Shown piece after piece: positions 8,359-17,347 of a stretch of 64,000 nucleotides of DNA. This stretch comes from [Clostridium] scindens (GTDB lineage: Bacteria; Bacillota; Clostridia; Lachnospirales; Lachnospiraceae), in contig NZ_CP080442.1 of NCBI RefSeq assembly GCF_019597925.1, positions 1,406,001-1,470,000 of the forward strand. The letters are read 5' to 3'. The notes beneath the pieces are model-generated. The model made no database searches. It saw nothing but the letters and a program-made list of their open reading frames with translations, and was not told the origin of the DNA. Numbering within the stretch: the first letter of the stretch is position 1; each line of letters starts with the position of its first letter. A program made the position numbers and the translations under genes.

Positions 8359-9984
8359 ATGATTACACTGACGGGGAAAAAGGTGTCCGAGGGCATAGCC
8401 ATCGGGAAACTGACTTTTTACAAGAGAGATACAAAGGAAAATCGCCGCATCTATGTAAAGGATGTGGAGAAAGAGGTCATGCGTTTCCAGAAGGCCCGGC
8501 AGAAGGCAATATTGGAATTGAAGATTCTCTATGACACAGCGGCGAAGGAAGTGGGAGAAGCCAATGCCGCCATTTTTGAGATGCAGCAGGCAATCCTGGA
8601 AGACCAGGATTTTATAGATCAGATTACGAATATCATCGCAACCCAGAAGCTGAATGCAGAATATGCCGTCCAAAGCGTAGCGGAAGGCTTTATATCAGAT
8701 GCGGTAGCGAAGGAGAAAGACTATGTGCAAGGACACGATGCAGACGTGAAAGATGTGGCAAACCGTGTCCTTCGCATTCTGTCCAGAGGCTGGAAGGACA
8801 AGATGCTGACGGATGAGCCTTTTGTACTGGCGGCGGGCGAACTGTACCCGAGCGAGGCAGTGCAGCTGGATAAGACCAAGGTGCTGGGATTCGCTACGCG
8901 GTATGGAACGATCAATTCCCATACGGCGGTACTGGCGCGCACGAAAGGAATCCCCTCTGTTATCGGACTTGGGGAGGCGCTTAAGAAAGATTACGAAGGC
9001 AAGACGATCATCGTTGACGGTTTTGAAGGCAAGGTTTATATTGAGCCTGATTATACTACGATTACCAGGATGAAGCAGAAGCAGGATGAGAAGCACACTC
9101 ATGTGAAGAACCTGGAGCGTCTGAAGGGAAAGGACAATATTACCCAGAGCGGACAGCGGATTGATGTCTGCGCCAATATTGGAAGCCGGGAAGACGTAGA
9201 GAATGTTATCCGCTGCGACGCAGGCGGAATTGGACTGTTCAGGAGCGAATTTTTGTATATGGAGAATGGGGCCAAGCCTCCGACAGAGGAACAGCAGTTC
9301 CAGGCTTACAAACTGGCGGCGGAATCCATGGGCGCGAAAAAGGTGGTTATCCGTACTGCCGACCTTGGAGGAGACAAAGTGGCGGAATGCCTGGATCTGG
9401 GCGAGGATGACAATCCAGCCATAGGGTATCGTGGAATCCGCGTCTCCCTGGATAAGGAAGAACTATTCAAGACCCAGCTGCGGGCAATTCTGCGGGCATC
9501 CGCATTCGGAAATCTGTCGATCATGTTTCCGATGATAACATCCATTGAAGAAGTGACACATGCCAAAGTCATGCTGGAAAGAGCCAAGAGGGAATTAAAG
9601 GATGAAAAAACTTCCTTTGATGAGGAGATCCCTGTAGGCGTTATGATCGAGACTCCGGCGGCTGTCATGATAAGCGGAGAATTAGCCAGAGAGGTTGATT
9701 TCTTCAGTATTGGAACCAACGATCTGTCCCAGCTTACTCTGGGGATGGACAGGCAGAACAGAAGGCTTGATAAGTTCTATGATCCTCGTCATCCGGCATT
9801 GCTTAAGATGATTCGGATTATTGCCAATAATGTTCATCTGGAAGGCAAGCATATCAGCATCTGCGGAGATCTGGCAGCAGATTTGGAACTGACGGAATAT
9901 TTTATCCAGATAGGAATCGACGAACTGTCGGTGGCTCCGAACCAAGTACTGAGCCTTCGCAAGAAGATCAGAGAAATTCAGTAA
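8359..9984 (+). CDS. ptsI: PTS enzyme I (phosphoenolpyruvate-protein phosphotransferase), copy 1
   Basis: A 541-residue enzyme I that takes phosphate from PEP and passes it to HPr. The phosphorylated His188 lies in TINSHTAVLARTKGIPSVIG. The PEP-binding barrel is complete, with GGIGLFRSEFLY, the metal-binding region FFSIGTNDLSQLTLG, the catalytic cysteine segment ISICGDLA and the ending DELSVAPNQVLSLRKKI. It is a single-gene unit with its own promoter and a strong terminator, not linked to an HPr gene. A second, clearly paralogous enzyme I lies at 14155, so this may be either the general enzyme or one tied to another phosphocarrier. Confidence 0.93.
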   Translation: MITLTGKKVSEGIAIGKLTFYKRDTKENRRIYVKDVEKEVMRFQKARQKAILELKILYDTAAKEVGEANAAIFEMQQAILEDQDFIDQITNIIATQKLNAEYAVQSVAEGFISDAVAKEKDYVQGHDADVKDVANRVLRILSRGWKDKMLTDEPFVLAAGELYPSEAVQLDKTKVLGFATRYGTINSHTAVLARTKGIPSVIGLGEALKKDYEGKTIIVDGFEGKVYIEPDYTTITRMKQKQDEKHTHVKNLERLKGKDNITQSGQRIDVCANIGSREDVENVIRCDAGGIGLFRSEFLYMENGAKPPTEEQQFQAYKLAAESMGAKKVVIRTADLGGDKVAECLDLGEDDNPAIGYRGIRVSLDKEELFKTQLRAILRASAFGNLSIMFPMITSIEEVTHAKVMLERAKRELKDEKTSFDEEIPVGVMIETPAAVMISGELAREVDFFSIGTNDLSQLTLGMDRQNRRLDKFYDPRHPALLKMIRIIANNVHLEGKHISICGDLAADLELTEYFIQIGIDELSVAPNQVLSLRKKIREIQ

Positions 9985-10016
9985 ATTCAGATAAGATGAT
10001 AGAGAATAAGAATAAG

Positions 10017-10057
10017 AATCACCATGATATCACATGATAATCATGGTGATTTTTCTT
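10017..10057 (+). terminator. Rho-independent terminator after ptsI copy 1
   Basis: AATCACCATGAT (10017-10028) pairs with ATCATGGTGATT (10040-10051), a perfect 12-bp stem with an 11-base loop, followed by TTTTCTTTT. Confidence 0.93.
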
Positions 10058-10103
10058 TTGCGCCAGCTGTCTATTGTGCATAATTTTTGCCGGTGTGATT
10101 TGG

Positions 10104-10203
10104 TGATTATTTTTGACTGAATATGATTGACTTTGACTGAAAGTGATTGTATCATAAGGATAAAGATGAACGAAATTGAATGAAGTTGAACGAATATGAC
10201 TGA
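10104..10203 (+). repeat. Phased operator-like repeat array (TGANYGA, 10-bp period) before the fructose operon
   Basis: The unit TGA(C/T/A)(T/C)GA recurs at exact 10-base steps: starts at 10104 (weak), 10114, 10124, 10134 and 10144, then after a 23-base step at 10167, 10177, 10187 and 10197. The array fills the space between the ptsI terminator and the DeoR-type regulator gene at 10218. One copy per helical turn puts all units on nearly the same DNA face. It most likely binds the DeoR/FruR regulator encoded next to it, but that is inference. Confidence 0.7.
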
Positions 10204-10217
10204 GGGAGGGACAGGAG

Positions 10218-10964
10218 ATGCTGGCAGAAGAACGCTACAATGAGATATTAAGGCTTGTAAATGAGAAAAAGACGGTTACCGTACAGGAATTGACGGAGGT
10301 GCTTGATACTTCCGAATCGACGATCCGCAGAGATCTGACCACGCTTCATAAGAAGGGAAGCCTGATCAAAGTGCACGGAGGGGCCACGGCTCTTAGCGTG
10401 GAAGGAATGACCAGGGACGCATCCCTCACTGTTCGCAGAGATATGAATATAGAGGAAAAGGTAGCAATCGCGAAGTATGCGGCAGCTCTGATTGAAAAGG
10501 ATGATTTTGTCTATCTGGATGCGGGAAGCAGCGTAGATCTGATGATCGACTATATCGTAGAGCAGGAAGCCATCTATGTCACCAACGCGATTGGCCATGC
10601 GCAGAAATTGTTGCAGAAAGGGTGCAGGGTCTTTCTGCTGGGCGGCGAGTTAAAAGAAGTGACAGAGGCAATCGTAGGCGCAGAGGCGATCGACAGCCTG
10701 AAAAGATATAACTTTACAAAAGGCTTTTTCGGGGCTAACGGAGTACATAGGGAGCGCGGCCTGACGACGCCGGATATTACAGAAGCGCTGGTGAAGGAAA
10801 AGGCAATGGAACAGTGCGCGAACCGCTATGTACTGGCGGATTCTACCAAGATCAACCAGATCTCTTCGGTGACCTTCGCCGGATTTGAGGAAGGAATGAT
10901 CCTGACTACCAGGCTGCGGGATGCGTCCTACAAGGCATGCAAGAATATATTGGAGGTTGGATAA
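10218..10964 (+). CDS. fruR: DeoR/GlpR family transcriptional regulator of the fructose operon
   Basis: A 248-residue regulator with an N-terminal DeoR helix-turn-helix (MLAEERYNEILRLVNEKKTV, then TSESTIRRDLTTLHKKGSLI and the hallmark KVHGGA) and a C-terminal sugar-phosphate sensor domain (VYLDAGSSVDLMIDYI; VGAEAIDSLKRYNFTKGFFGANG; LADSTKINQIS). Proteins of this type commonly respond to fructose-1-phosphate. Four bases separate it from fruK, and the EII gene and HPr follow, so it is probably an autoregulated operon repressor. The phased repeats at 10104-10203 are its likely binding site. Confidence 0.88.
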   Translation: MLAEERYNEILRLVNEKKTVTVQELTEVLDTSESTIRRDLTTLHKKGSLIKVHGGATALSVEGMTRDASLTVRRDMNIEEKVAIAKYAAALIEKDDFVYLDAGSSVDLMIDYIVEQEAIYVTNAIGHAQKLLQKGCRVFLLGGELKEVTEAIVGAEAIDSLKRYNFTKGFFGANGVHRERGLTTPDITEALVKEKAMEQCANRYVLADSTKINQISSVTFAGFEEGMILTTRLRDASYKACKNILEVG

Positions 10965-10967
10965 AAC

Positions 10968-11888
10968 ATGATTTATACGGTAACATTTAACCCTTCCCTG
11001 GATTACGTCATCCAGACGGAAGAACTGGTGCCCGGCAGGATTAACCGGACCACCCATGAATGCATCTACCCGGGAGGAAAGGGAAACAATGTATCAGTGA
11101 TACTGTCAAACCTGGGACTAAAGAGCAAGGCCCTTGGGTTCGTGGCCGGCTTTACCGGCGAAGCCCTTGAGAAGATGCTCAATGATTATGGGTGCTACAC
11201 GGATTTTATCAAATTAAAAGAAGGATTTACGCGGATCAATGTAAAAGTCAATGCAAAGGAAGAGACGGAGATCAATGGACAGGGCCCGGTGATTACCAAT
11301 GAGGCGATCGATCTTTTGTATGAGAAGCTGGATCAGCTGGAGGAAGGGGATGTACTAGTGCTTGCGGGAAGCATTCCCAATACGCTGCCCTCGGATATGT
11401 ATGAGCGGATCATGGAAAGACTTGAAGGCAGGAATATCCGGGTGGCGGTAGATGCCACAAAGGAACTGCTGCTAAATGTGCTAAAATACCATCCTTTCCT
11501 GATAAAGCCCAACAATCATGAACTGGGCGAGATGTTTGGAACTACCATTGAGACGCAGGAAGAGATCATCGAATATGCGGGAAGACTAAAGGAGATGGGG
11601 GCCAGGAATGTGCTGGTGTCAATGGCCGGTGACGGCGCGCTTCTCCTGGCGGAGGACGGAAGCATTCATAGCGGGAAGCCTCCCAAAGGCAAGGTACTCA
11701 ATTCCGTAGGGGCAGGCGATTCTATGGTGGCGGGATTTTTAACCGGATACCTGAATACCGGAGATTATGAAAAGGCGTTCAGACTGGGAGTCGCAACCGG
11801 AAGTGCAACGGCATTTCTTTATTGGCTGGCAGCCAAAGAGGATGTAGCGAGGCTGCTTAATGAGGATCCAAAGGAATATGGATTATAG
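10968..11888 (+). CDS. fruK: 1-phosphofructokinase (PfkB family)
   Basis: A 306-residue ribokinase-fold kinase converting fructose-1-phosphate to fructose-1,6-bisphosphate. MIYTVTFNPSLDYVI and YPGGKGNNVSVILSNLG are the N-terminal FruK/LacC signatures, and VGAGDSMVAGFLTGYL contains the catalytic Asp and anion hole. The neighbours (DeoR regulator, fructose EII, HPr, enzyme I) make fructose-1-phosphate the likely substrate rather than tagatose-6-phosphate. The GA-rich region before the stop supplies the ribosome site of the next gene. Confidence 0.92.
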   Translation: MIYTVTFNPSLDYVIQTEELVPGRINRTTHECIYPGGKGNNVSVILSNLGLKSKALGFVAGFTGEALEKMLNDYGCYTDFIKLKEGFTRINVKVNAKEETEINGQGPVITNEAIDLLYEKLDQLEEGDVLVLAGSIPNTLPSDMYERIMERLEGRNIRVAVDATKELLLNVLKYHPFLIKPNNHELGEMFGTTIETQEEIIEYAGRLKEMGARNVLVSMAGDGALLLAEDGSIHSGKPPKGKVLNSVGAGDSMVAGFLTGYLNTGDYEKAFRLGVATGSATAFLYWLAAKEDVARLLNEDPKEYGL

Positions 11889-11901
11889 GAGGGAAAAAGA
11901 G

Positions 11902-13832
11902 ATGAAAATTGTAGACTTGCTCAGGAAAGAGAGCATTAACCTAAATGGAGAGGTCCGCTCAAAGAAGGAGACCATTGACCAGATGGTAGATCTTATGGCT
12001 GCGGGAGGCAACATTGCGGACGTGGATATATACAGAGAAGGCGTATATAAAAGAGAAGAGGAAGGTACCACGGGGATTGGGGAAGGAATCGCGATCCCGC
12101 ACGCCAAGACTGATGCCGTCAAGGCACCGGGGCTAGCGGCCATGGTGGTGAAGGAAGGCGTGGACTATGATTCTCTGGATGGAGAGCAGGTTCATTTGAT
12201 CTTCCTGATTGCCGCGCCGAATACAGAAGACAATGTTCATCTGGAAGTATTGAGCAGGCTTTCCATGCTGCTGATGGATGACGGATTCCGTGAGAATCTT
12301 ATGAGTGCCGGGACAAAGGAGGAATTCCTGGGCTATATCGACGCCGCGGAAAAAGAGAAGTTCCCCGAAGAATCCAAAGAGCAGAAGGAAAATGATAAAG
12401 AGGATAAAAAGGCTATCAGATTCTGGCAGTCACCGCGTGCCCGACCGGTATCGCCCATACCTATATGGCGGCCGAAAGCCTGGAGAACAAGGCGAAAGAG
12501 ATGGGCTACACGATCAAAGTCGAGACCAACGGGTCAGGCGGGGATAAAAATGTGCTGACAGCCGATGAGATCGCCGGATGCGACTGCATCATCATCGCTG
12601 CGGATAAGGATGTAAAGATGGCAAGATTCGATGGCAAGCCAGTCATTATTACGAAGGTTGCTAACGGAATCAGCAAAGCAGAAGAACTGATTACGGAAGC
12701 CATGAGCGGCAAGGCGCCAATCTATCGCAGCAAAGGCACGGATGAGGCGGCGTTAAGCCAGGACGGGGAAGGCCTGGGAAGAAAGATCTACAAAAGCCTG
12801 ATGAACGGCGTATCCCATATGCTTCCATTCGTGATCGGCGGCGGCATCCTGATCGCCCTGTCCTTCCTGGTGGACAGCGCCAATGCGGGAGCCGCGGACT
12901 TTGGATCCGGGACGCCGCTTGCGTTGTTCTTCCATACGGTGGGCAATACTGCGTTTGGCATGATGTTCCCAATCCTGGCCGGATATATCGCGATGGCAAT
13001 TGCGGACAGGCCGGCGCTGATGCCCGGCATCGTGGGCGGATTACTTGCCAAGGCGGGAACATCCGTATTCCTGCCGGAAGACCAGTGGGTATCTTCCGGC
13101 TTCTTCGGAGCGCTGATTGCCGGCTTCGTTGCAGGCTACCTGATGGTGCTGATTAAGAAACTGCTAGATAAGCTGCCCAAATCCCTGGAAGGCACCAAGC
13201 CGGTACTGCTGTATCCTTTCCTTGGCATCCTGGCAATGGGGGCGATTATGATATTCCTTGTAAACCCTCCGGTAGGAGCCTTTAATACCTGGCTGAATGA
13301 TATGCTGGCAGGCATGGGAGAATCCAGCAAGATCCTGCTGGGAGCCGTCTTAGGCGGGATGATGTCCATTGACTTCGGAGGACCATTCAACAAGGCGGCC
13401 TATGTGTTCGGAACAGCGGCCATTGCAAGCGGCCAGATTGACATCATGGCAGCAGTCATGATCGGGGGCATGACGCCGCCAATCGGCATCGCGCTGGCGA
13501 CGACCTTCTTTAAAAACCGGTTTACCAAGAGTGAGAAGCAGACCACGGTTACGAACTATATCATGGGTCTATCCTTTATTACGGAAGGGGCCATTCCTTT
13601 TGCGGCATCCGATCCGCTAAGAATCATACCTCCATGCGTAGTGGGCTCTGCTGTGGCAGGGGCATTGTCCATGGCATTTGGATGTGGTTCAAGAGCTCCT
13701 CACGGAGGAATCTTCGTTATCGGGATCGTGGAGAATGCGCCGATGTTTCTTCTGGCGCTGGCAATCGGGGCCGTGGTAACCATGGCAGGAATTATACTTT
13801 TGAAAAAACCGCTTCCTGTAGAAAAACAATAG
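11902..13832 (+). pseudogene. fruA: PTS fructose EIIABC, interrupted by a one-base frameshift
   Basis: This locus should encode a single fructose transporter of about 643 residues. The EIIA domain (11902 to about 12400) has the phosphorylation site IPHAKTDAV. The IIB domain starts KGYQILAVTACPTGIAHTYM with its active Cys, and the IIC domain (to 13832) has the usual membrane segments and SIDFGGPFNKAAYVFG. The IIA frame runs off into nonsense after ...NDKEDKKA and the IIB frame resumes one base out. One extra A in the A5 run at 12406-12410 would give ...EDKKGYQILAV in a single frame. A sequencing error or a real mutation are both possible. The start at 11902 follows AGGAGGG. Confidence 0.85.
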
Positions 13833-13879
13833 ACAGCGAAAATAAAAATAATTATAATAAAGAAGAGGAGAATGAAACG

Positions 13880-14137
13880 ATGAAAGAATTCCAGTACACC
13901 ATTACGGACCCGGAGGGAATCCATGCAAGACCAGCTGGCCTGCTGGTTAAGAAGGCCAACGAATTTACATCCAAGATTATGATTGGAAAGGGCGGCAAAA
14001 GCGCGGATGCCAAGAGAATCTTTGGAGTTATGGGCCTTGGAGCCAAAAAAGGCGACGAGATATTCATGACGGCAGAAGGCGCGGATGAGGATACAGCGGC
14101 CCAGGCACTGGAAACATTTTTAAAAGAGAACCTGTAA
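13880..14137 (+). CDS. ptsH: HPr phosphocarrier with Arg in place of regulatory Ser46
   Basis: An 85-residue HPr. His15 (GIHARPAG, residues 13-20) is present, so phosphate transfer from enzyme I should work. At position 46, where HPr kinase phosphorylates Ser in most Firmicutes (KSIMGVMSLG), this protein reads K45-R46-I47-F48-G49-V50-M51-G52. Regulatory phosphorylation for catabolite control through CcpA should be impossible, and Arg adds a positive charge there. The gene lies between fruA and a second enzyme I, so it may be a transport-only HPr dedicated to this operon. The ATG at 13880 is chosen from the family's N-terminus; in-frame upstream codons fall inside fruA. Confidence 0.9.
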   Translation: MKEFQYTITDPEGIHARPAGLLVKKANEFTSKIMIGKGGKSADAKRIFGVMGLGAKKGDEIFMTAEGADEDTAAQALETFLKENL

Positions 14138-14154
14138 AAGGGGATGATGAAAAG

Positions 14155-15777
14155 ATGATTACACTAACAGGAAAAAGCGTATTTGGCGGAGTCGCAATCG
14201 GCAAGATTGCATTTTACAAACGAAATGAGATTACGATCAAAAGGATTCATGTGGATGATACCGAAGGGGAAGTAAAGAGATTCGAGACGGCGAAGGAAAA
14301 GGCAGTGGCCCAGCTTCAGGAATTATATGATAAGGCGATGGAGGACGTGGGCGAATCCAATGCCATGATATTCGAGATCCATCAGATGATGCTGGAGGAC
14401 CTGGACTATGTAGAGTCTATCGTAAATATCATTACCACCCAGGAAGTGAATGCCGAATATGCTATTGGCACCACGGCAGATAACTTTGCAGCCATGTTCC
14501 AGGCTATGGATGATGCATATATGCAAGGACGGGCAGCCGATGTAAAGGATGTATCCGAACGGCTTCTTCAGGTGCTGTCCGATAACAGCACCGATGCAAT
14601 GAAGATGGATGAGCCGGCGATCATCGCTGCGGATGACCTGGTTCCAAGCGAGACGGTACAGCTGGATAAAGAGAAAGTACTGTCCTTCATCACCATGCAT
14701 GGATCTGCCAATTCACATACTGCCATTCTTGCAAGGACGATGAACATACCAGCAGTGATTTCTCTTGGAGAAGACCTGAAAAAGGAGTATGACGGGAAAC
14801 TTGCCATTGTTGACGGACTGGAAGGAAAGGTCTACATCGAGCCGGATGCAAAGACCATGGAGGCCATGCAGGAAAAGCAGAGGAAGGACCAGGAGCAGAA
14901 GGAACTTCTGGAGCAGTTAAAAGGCAAGGAGAACATAACAAAGAGCGGACAGAAGGTAAATCTGTACGCGAATATCGGGAACCTTGCCGATGTAGGCGCT
15001 GTTCTCAAAAATGACGCTGGCGGCATCGGGCTGTTTCGAAGCGAGTTCCTCTATCTGGAAAGCGAGACGTATCCGACAGAAGAACAGCAATTTTCCGTAT
15101 ATAAGACGGTGGCGGAGAATATGGCCGGCAGAAAGGTCATTATCCGAACCCTGGATATCGGCGCTGACAAGCAGGTGGATTACTTTGGGCTTTGCAAGGA
15201 AGAGAATCCGGCTATGGGATACCGGGCAATCCGTATCTGCCTTACAAGGCCGGAGATATTCAAGACCCAGCTTAGGGCATTGTACCGGGCATCCGCATTC
15301 GGACAGATCGCGATCATGTTTCCTATGATCATCTCGGTTAATGAAGTGCGAAGAATCAAGGAAATCATTGAGGAAGTGAAGAAGGAACTGACGGAAGAAG
15401 GGATTGCCTTCCGGGAGGATGTAGAGCTGGGCGTCATGATCGAGACGCCGGCGGCAGTCATGGTGAGCCGGGAACTGGCAAAGGAGGTTGATTTCTTCAG
15501 TGTCGGAACCAACGACCTGACGCAGTATACGCTGGCGATCGACCGCCAGAACCAGCAATTGGACGCATTCTACGACTCCCATCACCCCGCGGTCCTGGAG
15601 ATGATCCGCATGGCAGCGGCGAATGCCCATGCAGAAGGAAAATGGATTGGCATCTGCGGGGAACTGGCGGCGGACTTAAGCCTTACGGAGACATTCCTTG
15701 AGATGAAGATTGACGAGCTTTCCGTGGCGCCTGGCATGGTGCTGCCACTTAGAAAACGGATCAGGGAAGCCCGGTAA
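14155..15777 (+). CDS. ptsI: PTS enzyme I, copy 2, linked to HPr
   Basis: A 540-residue enzyme I, 17 bases after ptsH, so a classical ptsHI pair. His188 lies in ANSHTAILARTMNIPAVIS; GGIGLFRSEFLYLE, FFSVGTNDLTQYTLAIDRQN and WIGICGELAAD are intact. It is collinear with copy 1 (same length, same His number, same first residues MITLTGK) but diverged throughout, so the duplication is old. With fruR, fruK, fruA and ptsH it would form a self-contained fructose phosphotransfer chain. A terminator follows at 15804. Confidence 0.93.
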   Translation: MITLTGKSVFGGVAIGKIAFYKRNEITIKRIHVDDTEGEVKRFETAKEKAVAQLQELYDKAMEDVGESNAMIFEIHQMMLEDLDYVESIVNIITTQEVNAEYAIGTTADNFAAMFQAMDDAYMQGRAADVKDVSERLLQVLSDNSTDAMKMDEPAIIAADDLVPSETVQLDKEKVLSFITMHGSANSHTAILARTMNIPAVISLGEDLKKEYDGKLAIVDGLEGKVYIEPDAKTMEAMQEKQRKDQEQKELLEQLKGKENITKSGQKVNLYANIGNLADVGAVLKNDAGGIGLFRSEFLYLESETYPTEEQQFSVYKTVAENMAGRKVIIRTLDIGADKQVDYFGLCKEENPAMGYRAIRICLTRPEIFKTQLRALYRASAFGQIAIMFPMIISVNEVRRIKEIIEEVKKELTEEGIAFREDVELGVMIETPAAVMVSRELAKEVDFFSVGTNDLTQYTLAIDRQNQQLDAFYDSHHPAVLEMIRMAAANAHAEGKWIGICGELAADLSLTETFLEMKIDELSVAPGMVLPLRKRIREAR

Positions 15778-15803
15778 TAGTTATTGATAACAATAATTAA
15801 TAG

Positions 15804-15834
15804 ATAGACCCATTTACTTTATGGGTCTATTTTG
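15804..15834 (+). terminator. Rho-independent terminator of the fructose/ptsHI operon
   Basis: ATAGACCCAT (15804-15813) pairs perfectly with ATGGGTCTAT (15821-15830) and is followed by TTTTGTT. Outer ATAACAA and TTGTTAT segments could extend the structure. Confidence 0.9.
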
Positions 15835-15889
15835 TTAATATTAACTTGTTATTGTTTCTAATGATGAGAGACGAAAAGGAGGGAAACAC

Positions 15890-17272
15890 ATGTTAGAAAA
15901 GTTTTTTAAACTGAGTGAGAATGGCACGGATGTAAAGACTGAGATCCTGGCCGGAATCACGACATTTATGACAATGGCCTATATCCTTGCTGTTAATCCC
16001 AGCATTCTTTCCGCTACAGGAATGGATCAGGGAGCCGTATTTACTGCTACGGCGCTGGCATCTTTGATTGGCACATTGCTGATGGCATTATTTGCGAATT
16101 ATCCGTTTGCACTGGCTCCGGGCATGGGACTGAATGCTTACTTTGCATACACGGTTGTCCTGGGAATGGGATACAGCTGGGAGGTTGCGCTTACCGCCGT
16201 ATTCGTGGAAGGTATTATATTTATCATCCTTTCGCTTACCAACGTGCGTGAAGCGATCTTCAATGCGATTCCGAAGAACTTAAAGGCTGCTGTCAGCGTA
16301 GGTATTGGTCTGTTTATCGCATTTATCGGCCTGCAGAACGCAAAGATCGTTATCGGAGGCTCCACGCTTCTCCAACTGTTCTCTGTGGACAAGTACAATG
16401 AGGCAAATGGAGTGGCAGCATCCTTTAATGATGTAGGAATCACGGTACTTCTTGCGATTATTGGCATTATCATTACCGGAATCCTTGTAATCAAGAACAT
16501 CAAAGGCAATATCCTGTGGGGCATCCTGATTACTTGGCTGCTTGGAATCATCTGCCAGTTTGCCGGCTTATACGTTCCAAATCCGGAACTTGGATTCTAC
16601 GGGCTGCTTCCTGATTTCAGCAGCGGACTGTCAGTGCCAAGCCTTGCGCCGATATTCTGCAAGCTTGACTTTACAGGAATCTTCTCATTGAACTTTATTG
16701 TTGTAATCTTTGCATTCCTGTTTGTTGATATGTTTGACACCATTGGAACATTGATCGGCGTATCATCCAAGGCAAATATGCTGGATGAAAACGGCAAGCT
16801 GCCACGTATCAAAGGCGCGCTTCTTGCAGATGCGGTTGGTACGACGGCAGGCGCACTGCTTGGTACTTCTACTACCACGACATTCGTAGAGAGTGCATCC
16901 GGCGTATCAGAAGGCGGAAGAACAGGCCTTACGGCAGTGACTACGGCGATCCTGTTTGGGCTTGCCCTGTTCCTGTCGCCAATCTTCCTCGCGATTCCTT
17001 CTTTCGCGACAGCGCCGGCTCTGGTAGTCGTAGGATTCTATATGCTGACTAACGTTGTCAACATCGACTTTGACGATATCGCAGAAGCGCTTCCTTGCTA
17101 TATCTGTATTCTGGCAATGCCATTCTTTTACAGCATTTCAGAAGGTATCTCCATGGGAGTCATCTCTTATGTAGCCTTGAATCTTTTGACAGGAAAGGCT
17201 AAGGAGAAGAAGATCAGCATACTGATGTATGTGCTGGCAGTATTATTTATATTGAAATATATATTCCTGTAA
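15890..17272 (+). CDS. NCS2-type purine permease, AzgA/PbuG group (hypoxanthine/guanine/adenine)
   Basis: A 460-residue membrane protein with about 12 to 14 hydrophobic segments. Family landmarks are ILAGITTFMTMAYILAVNP near the N-terminus, APGMGLNAYFAYTVV, and TTTFVESASGVSEGGRTGLTAV, which place it in the AzgA-like purine:proton symporter branch. It has its own AAGGAGGG ribosome site and a terminator at the end. I see no purine riboswitch in the short leader. It could feed the guanine deaminase and xanthine dehydrogenases encoded further along. Confidence 0.88.
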   Translation: MLEKFFKLSENGTDVKTEILAGITTFMTMAYILAVNPSILSATGMDQGAVFTATALASLIGTLLMALFANYPFALAPGMGLNAYFAYTVVLGMGYSWEVALTAVFVEGIIFIILSLTNVREAIFNAIPKNLKAAVSVGIGLFIAFIGLQNAKIVIGGSTLLQLFSVDKYNEANGVAASFNDVGITVLLAIIGIIITGILVIKNIKGNILWGILITWLLGIICQFAGLYVPNPELGFYGLLPDFSSGLSVPSLAPIFCKLDFTGIFSLNFIVVIFAFLFVDMFDTIGTLIGVSSKANMLDENGKLPRIKGALLADAVGTTAGALLGTSTTTTFVESASGVSEGGRTGLTAVTTAILFGLALFLSPIFLAIPSFATAPALVVVGFYMLTNVVNIDFDDIAEALPCYICILAMPFFYSISEGISMGVISYVALNLLTGKAKEKKISILMYVLAVLFILKYIFL

Positions 17273-17303
17273 AATATAATGGGAATAGGAGATTTGAACG
17301 ACA

Positions 17304-17331
17304 AGGGACCGGAATTTCCGGTCCCTTTTTT
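17304..17331 (+). terminator. Rho-independent terminator after the purine permease
   Basis: AAGGGACCGG pairs with CCGGTCCCTT around a short AATTT loop, followed directly by a run of T's. It falls inside an apparent in-frame 5' extension of the next gene, which shows that extension is not coding. Confidence 0.93.
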
Positions 17332-17347
17332 AAAAGGAGGTAAGGGA

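Noticed and set aside
12400..12415. Programmed -1 frameshifting in fruA
   Set aside because: The site reads T AAA AAG, not a true X XXY YYZ slippery heptamer, and I see no strong stem just downstream. Fused PTS EII genes are not known for recoding. An indel is simpler.
12465..13832. Separate IIBC gene starting at an internal ATG (12465)
   Set aside because: The frame upstream continues with the typical IIB start KGYQILAVTACPTGIAHTYM, which holds the active cysteine, so the ATG at 12465 would cut off the active site. A one-base frameshift in a fused gene explains the data better.
15835..15889. Purine riboswitch before the AzgA-type permease
   Set aside because: The short gap has no TTTCTACC-like junction or P2/P3 pair; only the terminator of the ptsHI operon and a ribosome site are visible.
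17279..17347. N-terminal extension of D-serine dehydratase
   Set aside because: It would translate the terminator hairpin and T-run of the upstream permease; ATG at 17348 has a strong ribosome site.
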